A DNA stretch of 64,000 nt from Drosophila persimilis (lineage: Eukaryota > Arthropoda > Insecta > Diptera > Drosophilidae): positions 124,001 through 188,000 of the forward strand of contig NW_020825421.1 of assembly GCF_003286085.1 (NCBI RefSeq), written 5' to 3'. The notes beneath the pieces are model-generated. The model did not search any database. It saw nothing but the letters and a program-made list of their open reading frames with translations, and was not told the origin of the DNA. This document shows, one piece after another, positions 21,225 through 33,057 of the stretch; the first letter of the stretch is position 1; each line of letters begins with the position of its first letter. A program made the translations under genes and the position numbers.

Positions 21225-24188
21225 GGATCATCCAACTGAACCTTAACCATTGCAGGGTGGCCCAAGACCGTTCTCACCCAATCCGTTACAGAGCTCAACA
21301 CGGACCTGGCACTGCTGAGCGAGCCCTACAAGACCGTGAGATCCAACACGTGGGTCATGGATCAATCGGGGAAAGCGGCAATCTGGATGTGCGGCAAACC
21401 AGCACAGCACCTGGACGGAGTTAAAAGATCCAAAGGATACGTACGAGGGAGGCTGAAAGACCTATGGGTATACAGCTGTTACCTACCACTCAGCTGGTCA
21501 CTCGAAGAGTTCAGCGACACAATAGACAAATTGGCAGATGACATCAGAGCACACTCGCCGTCGCTAGTAGCTGGGGACTTCAACGCCTGGGCAACGGAAT
21601 GGGAGTCAGCAACAACGAATGCCAGGGGCCGTGTCTTAGTGGAGGCTTTTGCCTCCCTGGACATAGTCCTAAAAAACGCTGGTTCCAACCCAACTTTCAG
21701 CAGAGCAGGTACCACATCCATCATAGACCTCACCTACATAAGTACTCGACTAGCAGCGAGTACGTTATGGCAGATCAGCGAGCAGTACACCGCGAGCGAC
21801 CACAACGCTATCCTCTGCAGCATCCAGACCAGAAGAGCCACCCAGAGTATCGCTACGAGGGGGCACTACAAGGAAACCACGCTGAACACACCAGCCTTCA
21901 GAGCAGCCCTAGCAGGACTAGCCGAGGTGGAAGGCGAAGGCGATCTAGTGGCACAAGTCATGGGACAACTCGAAAGGGCGTGCAAAGCTAGCATGGAGCG
22001 CAGCAAACCATTTAAAGGCCATAGGCCGGTATACTGGTGGAACCAGGCAATCGAGGAGGCCCGCCACGCATGCATAGGCGCCAGAAGAGCATACCACAGA
22101 TCCCGCAGAACAGCAGACTTCCAGGCTCTCAAGGAAATCTACACCCGAAGAAGGAAGGCACTGAAGAAGGTAATCAAAAATAGTAAACAACGATGCTTCT
22201 TAGATCTCTGTGACGAAGCCGAAAACGATCTCTGGGGAAAGGCCTACAAGGTGGTCATGAAGAAGACCGGCGCATTCAAGCACGCGGCACCAACAGGAGC
22301 GGATAAAATGGAGGCAATCGTCAAGCACCTATTCCCAGCGCAGGACACACAGATAGACAGGATCACGAGTACGGGACACCAAGTACCCCCAGTGACCCCG
22401 CAAGAGTTGGCAAAACTAGCAAAGGGAGTGCCAAACTGCAAGGCACCAGGACCAGACGGCATCCCAAATCGGGCCCTCAAGCTGGCTATTAGCCTGCACC
22501 CGACGATCTTTGCGCAGACCTACACCAAATGCCTCACAGACGGATGCTTTCCTGGAAGATGGAAGAAGCAAAAGCTGGTGCTGATACCAAAACCTGGGAA
22601 AGACACGGAGGACCCATCGGCATACAGGCCTATCTGCCTCCTGGATGGCGCAGGTAAGATGCTGGAAAGCATAATCAGCGCAAGGCTAACGGAGGCTATC
22701 GAGGCCGCTGGTGGACTCTCCGACAGCCAGTACGGCTTTAGGAAGGCTCGCTCTACCTTGGATGCGCTAGACAAGGTGTGCGGCACTGCCAGAAAGGCCT
22801 TGGAAGGCACACGATGGCTCGGCGGGGCCAAAAAATACTGTCTGGTGGCAACACTGGACGTGAAAAACGCCTTTAACTCGGCATCCTGGAGCAGGATAAT
22901 GTCCTCCCTGCGCACACTCGAAATCCCCGGATATCTACAGGCGATGGTCAGCGACTACCTGGACAACAGATGGCTGACGTACGACACGGAAGATGGCCCT
23001 CGATCATACTCCATCACGGGAGGAGTCCCACAAGGATCTGTACTGGGACCTTTACTGTGGAATACCATGTACGATGGAATTCTTCGCCTCAACTTCCAGC
23101 AAGGAGTCGAAATAGTGGGATTCGCTGACGATGTCGCGGTGACGGCCACGAAGAAAACCCTCGCGGAGACCGAGAGCTGTATGAACGAGGCAATAAGAAT
23201 CATAAGCGACTGGCTAGACCTGGCAGGGCTCAAGCTAGCCGAGCACAAGACGGAAGCGGTTCTCATCAGTAGCAGGAAACAGGTGGAGACGGCGAGGATA
23301 ACCGTAGGAGGAGCCTCAATTACCTCAAAACGAGCAATAAGGTACCTGGGAGTTATGCTGGACACCAGACTGTCGTTTAGAGAGCACCTGCAGCAGACAC
23401 ACCAGAAGGCACACGGCGTAGTCATGGCGGTGTCACGTATGATGCTGAACCACAGAGGCCCAAAGTCAACGAGTAGGAGACTGCTATTTAACGTGGCCAA
23501 GTCATCCATTCTATACGCAGCGCCAATATGGGCCCAGGCCACGAGGACTAAGAGCTACACTAAGGGCATAGAGTCGGACTTCAGACTCGGAGCCCTGCGG
23601 GTCAGCTCGGCATTCCGTACTGTCTCCACAGAGGCAATAATGGTAATAAGCGGCATACCACCCGTAGAGCTCGCAGCGAAGGAAGCCAGTGAAATCCACA
23701 AGGGAAGAAAGGCCGCCAACACACAGGCAGAAGCTAGAACGGCTAAGACCAGGGCGAGGGCTGAATGCCTCGAGAGCTGGCAACTCAGATGGGATAATGC
23801 TGTAACCGGCCGCTGGACCCACCGTCTAATCCCCAACATTACAGCATGGATGAATCGGCGGCATGGAGAACTTACGTTCTCGCTGACACAAGTTCTCAGC
23901 GGCCACGGGTGCTTTAAAGAGTACCTTCACCGCTTTGGCCACGAAGAAGATGGGCTGTGCAGCTGCTGCGGAACAGTAGAAAACGCTGAGCATGTGCTGA
24001 CCGCATGCGCCAGATTCTCAGAGGCCCGCAGGCGAGCAGAAGGCACCATAGGAGTGCCCATTACGGTGGAAGGTTTGGTACCAAGGATGCTGGAAAACCA
24101 AGCAAATTGGACGGCGATATGCAGTCTTGCAATGGAAATCGCTTCGGAACTGAGGCGGCTTGAACGCACACGAAATGAGCGGCCGTAA
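21218..24188 (+). pseudogene. ORF2, copy 2, with one-base frameshift near the start
   Basis: An extra G at 21270 (CAAGACCGTTCTC against CAAGACCTTCTC) shifts the frame after 17 codons. The rest stays open as a 950-residue frame from an internal ATG at 21336. That frame lacks the first endonuclease motifs (LNLNHC and SEPY) but keeps GDFNAW, SDHNAI, the FADD site and the terminal zinc motif. RT here has the conserved tyrosine of YRPI that copy 1 lacks. Copy 2 therefore has a normal RT block but a broken endonuclease start, the reverse of copy 1. Confidence 0.9.
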
Positions 24189-24341
24189 TAGGCTAGCCAG
24201 CCTTGCGAAGCAATGCTTCACGGCAGTCCCGCAAGTCTGGTCCATATATATGTATACGCTATATATTTTTATTCTAATTTTATATTCTTATATTTTATAT
24301 ATATATATCCTATTTTTAATATGAAAAAAAAAAAAAAAAAC

Positions 24342-24353
24342 ACACATTAACAT
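24342..24353. repeat. Target site duplication after copy 2
   Basis: ACACATTAACAT after the poly(A), then GTGTGTTTTTATCGG leading into the jockey-clade fragment. Confidence 0.75.
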
Positions 24354-24941
24354 GTGTGTTTTTATCGGCAGCCTCTCTCCTGGTTCTTCTTCCTTTGCAG
24401 GATTTGCTGGCGTCCGGCGGCTCAACACCGCGCTATCCCGCCCTCACATAATGGCATGAGAGACGGGTGTGACCCAGTGGAACGGCAACAGGCGCCAGCA
24501 TCTGCGTCTTCGCTGGGAATGGCAGCTGTGAGCAGGTATTTGCGTGTCGTCATGGCGCTGATTTTGGCAGCATCGTCCACGGTGAAGACCCCAACTTCGC
24601 CCAACTGGTAGCTATTTGTTGGCGGGATCCGGCGGGGCTGCCGCTGGAGGGGCAGCTCTGTCCGTGAAGTGGCAGGGAAGTATGTTTTTGCGTGTTTTAT
24701 CCATTTTTTCCAGTTTCGTGTATTTATGTTTTGCTCAGTTTCAGTGGCTGCCTCTGGACCTGTGCGATGGAATAGCAATAGTGTCAGCGGAGGAAACCTC
24801 CATGTTTCATCCATCAGGCAGCAAATGGTCGTTGCTTGTGACGAGTCGGCTTCTGGAAGTGCAGCTCTGTCTGTTAATTGGTTATTTGGTTTATTATTTG
24901 GTCGTTTTCTAGTTTTTGTACATTGTCGTTAAATTGTATTA
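24354..24941 (-). other. Probable 3' UTR of the jockey-clade fragment; no gene seen
   Basis: 588 bases after the last coding piece of the minus-strand jockey fragment. A minus frame at 24422-24814 is open but shows no known domain, and a repeated word GGCAGCTCTGTC/GTGCAGCTCTGTC occurs at 24648 and 24858. A short T run at 24358-24362 (poly(A) on the minus strand) may mark the element's 3' end. Confidence 0.45.
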
Positions 24942-26639
24942 TTAATTTGCATTTCTTTCAGATGGCTGTGGCATGGATTCATCGTCAGATATGGTGATTA
25001 TACTTGGGCAATAATCAGGTATGACCAGCCTTTGTACTGCCAGTGGTTGGCCTCTCAATTGTTTTATAGCGCTATCTTTTGTTAGTTCGCCTTTTGCATA
25101 TCGTCTTTCCAGCATATTTATTACAGTTTCGCAGTATCTGCTGACTCGTTTCATTCCCCTTTCTTGTTGTTGTTTAGCGAGATTTCGGGCTACTGCGTCC
25201 GCCTCTTGTCTTGTGCGTTCCTCCTCTTGGAGTCGCAGGAGTGTTGGCAGGGATTGGCTTTCAGTTAGAGTTGTTTGGTATGGTGTCGTCTTCTGAAGGG
25301 GGATGCTGATGTGTATATCTTATTCTTGTTAGCCTTGCCAATGTTGTCGGTTTTATTATTAGTTTTCTCGCCTCTGGGTTGGGGTGGATGGCAAGGGAGT
25401 TGGCATATCGTTGGCTTGCTTTTTGAAATGTGTCCTCAATTGTGTGTATGTTGTATTTTCCCCTAAGCACTTCTTTTCTTGTGTAGCGTCCAGCTAGGAG
25501 TGCATTTCTGATTATTTTGTTCTGTTGTCCCTGGATTCTTATTTGCGTTTTACATGTCAGGGCCCCCCACACCGGGAGGGTGTATTGCCAGAGGGGGGCA
25601 ATAAGTTGTTTTATTATCAGCGCCTTGCTTGTTTTCTTGACCTTGCTCCTGCCTCCTATGAGCCAGCTCAGTTTTTTGGCCCTTGCCCACATTTTTATTT
25701 TTAGGTTGGTAATGTGTGCACTCATTGTCAATTTTTTGTCTAGTATGACGCCTAGGTATGTCGCCTTCTTTTTTGTCAATATGTTTTTGTCACCGACCTT
25801 AATTGGGTCGTTGTCTATTTGATTTCTTTTATTTGTAAATAGTACGTGCGTCGTCTTAGTTGGATTTAGAGTGATTTTCCATTTGTCTGCCCATTTCTCA
25901 AGGTGTCTAATGTAATTATTATTTCGTCTGACTGCAGCTGCCGGGTAGTCTGCTGCAGTTAAGATTGCCGTATCGTCCGCGTACGTTGCTAACAGCATTT
26001 TGCCTTTGTGGTCCTTATGGGTTGTGTCAGGTGTCGGCATGTCCGATGCGTATATAGTGTACAGTACCGGGCCCAAGACGCTACCCTGTGGCACGCCTGC
26101 GGCTATTTTTCATTGCACTTTACCACAAATGTGCGCTTAGTTAGATAGCTTTCAATGATGTGGTAGAGTTTTGGTGGTAACAGCTTGGTCAGTTTGCATA
26201 GTGGGCCTTCATGCCATACTTTGTCAAAAGCTTCCGCAATGTCAAGGAAAACAGCAGAGCAGCATTGCTTGTCTTCTTGTGTTTTGAGAACAAATTGCAT
26301 TACTCGGCTGAGCTGTTGTTTCGCACCGTGCTCTCGCCGCAAACCAAACTGATGGTTGGGGAAGCTTTTGCTGAATTTTTCCTCACCTAGGAGTCTTGTC
26401 AGTTTGAGTTTATCTAAAATTTTTGAGAAACCAGTTAGGAGAGATATGGGTCTGTATAATTTAACTTCTTTTGGGTTTTTGGTCGGTTTGAGGATCACTA
26501 TCACCTCCGCATGCTTCCAGGCGATTGGGAAGTGTCCAAATCTTAGTCCAGCATTGTAAATATTTACTAAGTATAGCTTCGCCTTGAGGGGTAATAGTTG
26601 TAACAGATATCGAAGCAGGAGGCTATACAGTTCGTACAT
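24942..26639 (-). pseudogene. Jockey-clade ORF2 fragment: RT and C-terminal tail
   Basis: Three minus-strand frames in order. 26639-26103 holds the RT N-terminal half: KLYRPISLL near residue 60, then FLDIAEAFDKVWH. After a one-base shift at 26103, 26094-25261 holds GVPQGSVLGP, the catalytic YADD near 25985, and EKWADKWKI with the YLGVILD thumb block typical of jockey-clade RTs. After another shift near 25261 a coiled-coil rich tail runs to 24942. Endonuclease and ORF1 are missing, as usual for a 5'-truncated copy. The RT begins just where the fragments at 36083 and 42766 stop, so it may be the same family as the array jockey piece. Confidence 0.85.
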
Positions 26640-26802
26640 AGCTGTTCGCTTGCTGCGCTCGGTTCTTGTCGTCTATTGCTCGTGTTACTCTTTGCGATCC
26701 TCTTCCCGCTAGAGACGTTGGTCTTTCTGCTAACGCTGCCGCTACCATGGAAATTAATGCTGCTAACGAAATTCCAATGACCAGTGAGCAAAACAGGGAG
26801 TC
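26640..26802. other. 163 bases of unassigned sequence
   Basis: Lies between the truncated jockey RT and the first DINE. One minus frame reads through it without stops but resembles nothing I know. Confidence 0.5.
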
Positions 26803-27756
26803 TTTTTATTCCCGATACTCAAAATGAGTATTGGGGTATATTAGATTTGTGGTAAAAGTGGATGTGTGTAACGTCCAGAAGGAATCGTTTCTGACCCCAT
26901 AAAGTATATATATTCTTGATCAGCATCAATAGCCGAGTCGATTGAGCCCTGTCTGTCTGTCCGTCCGTCCCCTTCAGCGCCTAGTGCCCAAAGACTATAA
27001 GAGCTAGAGCAACGATGTTTTGGATCCAGACTTCTGTGATATGTCACTGCTACAAAAATATTTCAAAACTTCGCCCCGCCCCCTTCCGCCCCCACAAAGG
27101 GCGAAAATCTGTAGCAACCACAATTTTAAAGATACGAGAAAACTAATCGCAGAATCGTAGAGAATGACCATATCTTTTAGACTGCAGAATCTGAATTGGA
27201 TCGTATTATTATTATAGCCAGCATCAAGAAAACAATTTCATTTTTTCTCGCCCTGTCTCTCTCTAACACACACGTAGCATAGGCGGCTTTGCTTAGAGTA
27301 AAACATTAGCGCCTAGATCTCAGAGACTATAAAAGCTAGAGCAACCAAATTTGGTATCCACACTCCTAATTTAGTATCCGCACTTCTGTTAGATCTCCCT
27401 ATAAAACGTATATCTCAAAATTTCGCCCCACCCCCTTCCGCCCCCACAAAGGACGAAAATCTGTTGCATCCACAATATTGAGGAAACGAGAAAACTGAAA
27501 ACGCAGAATCATAGATAATGATCATATCTATCAGATTGCTGAATCTGGATCAGATCAGATCATTTTTATAGCCAAAGGAAACAAATCAATTTGGAGAGGC
27601 TACGCAGCGCCTGACGTCACGCTCAGACTGATTTTCTGTCTCTCTCGCACGCACTCTTTGTAGTATCGTTTAATATTATCGGCGTCTGCCGGAGGAGAGC
27701 CGGGTATAACTGTAGAGTTGCGGTGTCCGCAGCAACTCACAACGTTCCCCCTCGTT
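26803..27756 (+). mobile_element. DINE-1/mini-me-like element, copy 1
   Basis: Begins TTTTTATTCCCGATACTC (one base off the usual TATACCCGATAC), runs through the conserved core ATTCTTGATCAGCATCAATA and a short GTCY tract near 26951. It ends with the hairpin GAGTTGCGG-TGT-CCGCAGCAACTC and CTCGTT at 27756. The last bases join directly to BEL/Pao gag sequence. Confidence 0.85.
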
Positions 27757-29560
27757 TGAAGCTTAAGTCAACGGAATTATGCGAGAAAATGAAAAGGTTA
27801 GCTACTGCTTGGCAGAATGAGTCGTTGGACTGTGACTACTACATGCTCGTGGTAAAGCAAGAGCAAGTCGAGAAGTTGATCGGCAAATTTGAGATGTTTC
27901 ACGGCGAGCTTGAGGAATTGGATCGAAGCGAAATTCACAGTGGTTTGTGTGACATTTTTGAGTCACTTGCAAGCTCGCTGAAGGCGGCGATTATGAGCGA
28001 AATGGCTAAGAGTAGCGGCCGCATGCCGTTTCATTCTACCTTGGCTGGAGGAAACACTACGGTTGATTTTGACGGCTCGCAATTTCTACCTCACCGTAGA
28101 CAAGTACCATCCCTGCCTCCTATACAATTGCCGACGTTTAGCGGCGGGTTTGCGAACTGGACGGACTTTTATTCAATGTTTGCCACCATCATCGACAGCC
28201 ATCCGGACTTAACAAACATAGAAAAGCTCCAGAATTTGCGTTCATGTCTGCGGAATTCGGAAATCTCAGAAATCAGGAAATCTCAGATGGCAATTATGCT
28301 GTGGCATTAGATTTGTTGGAAAACAGATTCAGTAATCGGCGATTGGTTTTTCAGGCACACATCAATGAGATCTTGGCGCTTCAGGCTGTGGAACCTGGGT
28401 CAGTGGTCATGCTTCGAGAGCTTTCAGACAAGTTAAATTCACATATGAGCGCACTCCAGGGTTTGGTCACCACTGAGCAGATCGCAGGATGCATCATCGT
28501 GCAGGAGCTTCTCCGAAAACTGGATCCAGCGAGCCTAGAGAAGTGGGAGGAACGATTCAACGACCCCGCATTCGCCAACTTAATTCCGTTGTGGGAATCT
28601 ATGGCCTCGTTCTTGGAGCAGCGATGCAGATCATTGGAGACGATGAACTTTTCTATGGCAAGCTATGCGTTCAGCAATCAGGTGGGCAGAAGTAGAAAGC
28701 ATAATAATTCTAGCTCCACATTGGTTACAACGAACCAAACCGTAGCACGCTGCGCGCTGAGCAACGATGGTGCTCACGAGGTCCAGCACTGTCAGAAGTT
28801 TACAGCGCTGTCCCCCACAAATCGCCATAAAGAAGCCAAGCGGCTTTCGTTGTGTATAAATTGTCTCAGAACAGGGCATCGATTACTTCAGTGCACCTCG
28901 AGCAACTGTCGTAACTGCGGGGGTGGACACCATACCCTCCTTCATTTTGGTAGCCCTGAAGATACCGCAGTCCAAGGGAAATCAGCGCCGTATACTCCAT
29001 CTCAGTCTGCGCTGTCTGAGTCTACGCCGTCTGAGCATACCACTGAGCTCTCTACTTCAGCGGCTACCTCGTCTGCCCTTATTGCCCAAGATCTCAGGAA
29101 TGGTGTTGTTCTACTTGCCACGGCCACGGTCTTAGTCAAAAATCGTTCCGGAGTTTTAGGATTCCGGCTCCCAGTTGCATCTAATAACTTCTCGTTTCGC
29201 GAATCAGTTTCAGCTTCGAAAAATGAAATCATCGACTGCAGTCTCGGGAATAGGCGACTGCAGCTTCGTCACGGATGGATTTTCGGTCAACGTTAGCCAG
29301 CACTCTCGCTCATCGGATTATTCAACTCTCACTGCCATTGTAGCCTCTAGCATAACCGAGCGACAGCCAAGCTTTGGAATTGACACTCAAAACTGGAACA
29401 TTCCATCTAACATACCACTAGCTGATCCGGAGTTTTATAAGCCGCAGCGCGTCGATCTGCTAATTGGCGCAAGTCTGTTTTTCGAGCTCCTGTGTGTTGG
29501 TCAGGTCAAGCTACTGCCAGGACATGGGTCGTGTCTGGAAGTTGTTCGCGTTTAAAAGGT
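27757..29560 (+). pseudogene. BEL/Pao gag and protease, frameshifted
   Basis: The gag frame is open from inside the preceding DINE. The ATG at 27723 lies in DINE sequence, so the real gag start was lost. The gag reads into the LPTFSGGFANW block typical of BEL/Pao (near 28130), loses frame near 28260, and continues at 28244-29296 with LENRF and two zinc knuckles (CINC...H...C at about 28857 and CRNCGGGHH at about 28912). A frame shift near 29158 leads into protease, where D-S-G-S at 29160-29171 is intact. The frame then runs to 29555. Confidence 0.85.
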
Positions 29561-31765
29561 TCCTCGTTGATGGTCTCTCGCGCTCGCTGCTGAGGATAAT
29601 AGTCCAGAGGATCGGCTTGAGGTGCTTCTTCGGAGGTTTTGGGAGGTAGAAAATTGCATCGGACCAATAATAAAGTCTACCAAAGAAGAGCTAGATTGTG
29701 AAGCACACTTTGTGAAGCATTTCCGTCGACTACATAAAGGCGATTATTGTGTTCGGCTGCCAGCAAAATATAATTTGGATCTCCTTGGAGAATATTAATA
29801 TTAATATCAAGCGCTTCGTAGATTCCTGACCCTTGAGAGAAAGTTAGATCGTCGCCCTGATGTTAAATCTCAGTATGCAGCATTTATAAAGGAGTACCTT
29901 GATTTAGGCCATATGACACATCTCGGACTAGCTGGTCCCGTAATTACTAAATCCAAAATCTTTCTCCAGCGTTTGTGCCAAGAGAAGTTGTCCTGGGAAG
30001 AAAGCCTTCCAGTCGCACTGAACACCGAGTGGCAGGAAATATGCACCAGTTTTGGTCAGATTCGTCGACTTGAATTTCCTCGGCGGGTACTCGTTCCAGA
30101 CTCTACGCTGGAAATTCACGGATTTTACAATGCCAGCATCGAGGCTTACGGTGCATGCATTTATGTGGTGTCCAAGGGTCAGCATTCCAGCAGTCACTTA
30201 CTTTGTGCCAAATCTCGTGTGGCTCCTTTGAAAACACTTACAGTACCAAAGTTGGAGCTTTGTGGAGCGGAGTTGCTGGCTAGACTCATATCTGAGATAG
30301 CTGGAATGAATGTCTTCAAGGGAAGGTGTTACTGTTGGTGTGATTCTGCCGTTGCGTTCTCTTGGATTCGGGACGAGCCGTCAAGATTTAATATTTTTGT
30401 TGCAAATAGAGTGTCAACGATTCAGGAAATGACCGAAAAAATGGAATGGCGCTATGTTCCCACAGCTTTAAACCCAGCCGACATTCTGTCTCGAGGGGCT
30501 CATCCGACTGAGCTGAATGAGTCACCTCTTTGGGCTCATGGAAAAACTCTTCGTTGGATTTTGATGGCCGTCATCCAATCATCTTGCCCAGCAGCCATCC
30601 ACTGACTCTTGCAATAATCTCCCATTTTCATGAGCGGAATCTGCACGCTGGTCCTCGAGCTTTGCTTGGACTAATTCGATCGCAATATTGGCCTATTGGG
30701 GGGAGGAAGACGGTAAACAAGGCAGTAAACAAGTGCGTAAGATGCTTTCGACTGAAGCCCAGGGTATTGGAGCATATTATGGCGGATCTTCCAAAGGAGC
30801 GGCTCGATGCTTCTCATGCCTTTGAGATCACAGGCGTGGACTTCTGTGGGCCGTTTTTCTACAAACCGGAGGCACGCAACAAGGCTCCAATCAAGTGCTA
30901 CGCCTGCGTCTTCATTTGTTTCGCTACCAAGGCTGTTCATCTGGAGCTTATAAAGGACTTATCCACAGTTGCTTTTCTACATGGACTAAAGCGCTTCATA
31001 TGTACCAGACGAAAGCCGCGGCAAATTTGGTCAGACAACGCAACCAATTTTGTCGGCGCTAAGAATGAGCTGATGGAATTAAAGCGCCTGGTCCTCAGCG
31101 ATGACCATCAGAAGGCGCTGCTGGATTTTTGCTTGGTCGAGGCTATAGACTGGCATTTCATACCTCCGCGCTCCCCTCATTTTGGTGGTCTATGGGAGGC
31201 TGCAGTGAAGACGGCCAAGTACCACTTTTACCTTGCGATAGGCAACTCGGTTCTTGGATTTGACGAGCTGCGGACGCTGTTGTGCCACATCACGGCAGTG
31301 ATTATTTCAAGACCTTTAGTTTCAATTTCAGAGAGCCCTGCCGATCTAGATGTTCTAACTCCAGCGCATTTCTTGAATGGTGGCCCTCCTGATTCGTTCG
31401 CTGAGCCTGACGTCACGCAGCTAAACTTCGATCGCCTGGACGGCTGGCAGCGCGTTTCGTGCCTGCAGCAGCTCTTTTGGTCCCGGTGGAAGGAGGAGTA
31501 CATAACTTCACTGCAGCAGCGCTCAAAGTGGCGCACTGCGAAGCCTAGTTTAGCTGTCGCAGATTTGGTTCTTGTCAAGGATGAGAATCTTCCTCCATGA
31601 AGTGGCCACTGGCGAGAGTGGTCGAGCTTTTGCCTGGACGAGATGGCGTTTCCCGAGTTGCTGTGCTGAAGACGTCATCTAGAATCACCAAGCGCGCCGT
31701 CAACAAGCTGTGCCTGCTGCCCCTTAAAGATGCTGTTGAAAGTCAGGCTTCCAACGGGGGGATTA
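29561..31765 (+). pseudogene. BEL/Pao pol lacking the RT core; RNase H and integrase
   Basis: The RT N-terminal region is present in broken frames at 29561-29925 (motifs CEAHFVKHF and LDLGHM). The text then jumps to the RT/RNase H connection, so the catalytic YVDD core has been deleted at about 29925. RNase H spans 29926-30605, with LCGAELLARL and LNPADILSRG at its end. Integrase runs 30600-31600 with the H...HAGPR and CVRC zinc finger, the core (GVDFCGP, DNATNFVGA, HFGGLWEAAV) and the LTPAHFL block. A one-base loss at about 31598 shifts the last 60 residues. Without RT this copy cannot have replicated itself. Confidence 0.85.
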
Positions 31766-32193
31766 TGTCGGGTCAAGCAGCTTAAATATTTTAAAATATT
31801 GCCAGTGGTGCGGCCCAAAGGAAATGCATTTTGGTGTTGTCGTTTCCAATGCCCCCACTGCAAAGCGGAATTCTTTCGTCTCCTTATGTCGCAATCTCTC
31901 GTACTCGGCTTAACAGCGTCCCCGACCAGCTCGGGCTATCACACGCTCAGTTGTTAAAAACGCTTAATAGCTTAACAAGTTTATTCATTAAACTTTCCTA
32001 AAAGCTCTCATGGCTGCTAAGAGGGTAGATATATATGTATAAAGGCTACTAAAGTAATAAGAATAATATGTTCAAATAAGCTGCAATTAAGATTAAGTAT
32101 GTATATAAAAATATCATGATGAAAGATCTTATTAGACTAGGGTCAACTAATTATAAAGAGTATATTCAGGAATAATGGTAATTACTTTACACA
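31766..32193 (+). repeat. Putative 3' LTR of the BEL/Pao element
   Basis: Starts TGTCGGGTCAAGC just after a polypurine tract (AACGGGGGGA, 31753-31762) and may end with CTTTACACA at 32193. The start is well supported; the end is a guess from the CA rule and length, since no partner LTR exists. The last pol codons overlap the LTR start. Confidence 0.55.
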
Positions 32194-33057
32194 AATAGAA
32201 ATATATTCGAAAGGTTTTCAGTTTAAATGCAAAAACAAGGGACGGATGGTTGCATCTTTAAAGTGCACAGCAATTGCTTGTGGGGTAATCCCAATCATAA
32301 GGTCGGTTGTCGATAGATTCGGAATTGCAGAAAGTTACATTGCTTGCGAAAGAGCAGAACAAAACAAACACGTGAACAATTGGATTGGTCAGCGTTACAG
32401 TACGGAGGGGAAGTTTACGGTCGAGGCATGGAATCTTTAATGTTGCTTCGACTTGCGTAAAATTTTGAGTTCACATATAGCAGACGTTCACAGGTTATTT
32501 AAGTTTTAATGTTAATCCTAGGGTCAGTACAATAGTGGGGTTCCAAAGTATTAGGCTAATATGACGAAATGGATGAGCATAGCCATCATGATCGAGACAC
32601 CGAATGACTTCATCAGCAACGCAAACAGTATAACGGCACCGGTAATTGTCTTCTCCTTTAGCGTTACTTTTCGTATGCGGGCGGCGTAAGCGATGTAGCA
32701 ATGACGAAAGTCACTGAAGAGGGAATAGTCAATTTCACACATATGTACATATGTATGTCACTGCACGCGTAGATATAAGCCCATCGACCGTGTAGACCGA
32801 GAAAGGCTTGTATGTGTGTGGACCCACGCCGGTACACGCTGCGGTAAATACAGTGATGTTCACATGTATGCAGACGCCACGCCGAAAGAAGATTTGGGGT
32901 CGAAGACGGCTAACACATACAGTAGTCGATCGGTACGATGGGTACTTATATGTGTGGCAAGGTGACGAGACGGTAGTGGGTACGGCTTACTGCACTACGA
33001 CCGGCGTGTCGTACGGTATTACGTACGGCCAAAGCTATGGTTAGATTTTTAAGAAAA
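32194..33057. other. 864 bases with no assignable gene
   Basis: AT-rich single-copy looking DNA with ACATATGTACATATGTATG words near 32737. Three short frames are open: 32246-32440 (+, 64 aa), 32551-32742 (-, 63 aa, with a hydrophobic C-terminal segment of about 20 residues) and 32808-33044 (+, 78 aa). None has a recognisable domain and nothing shows they are expressed. This is the only sizeable interval I could not tie to a transposon. Confidence 0.6.

Larger units (their letters stand above)
19245..24340 (+). mobile_element. R1-clade non-LTR retrotransposon, copy 2
   Basis: Head to tail with copy 1 and nearly identical throughout. The UTR differs near 19828, where about 41 bases of copy 1 (14688-14717 region) are replaced by a 15-base duplication of AGGGCTGA. 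The 3' end is the same AT-rich stretch with poly(A) ending at 24340. Confidence 0.85.

Noticed and set aside
24942-26639. Telomeric element (TART/HeT-A-like)
   Set aside because: The RT is jockey-clade, but no telomeric array, no head-to-tail copies and no diagnostic gag were seen.
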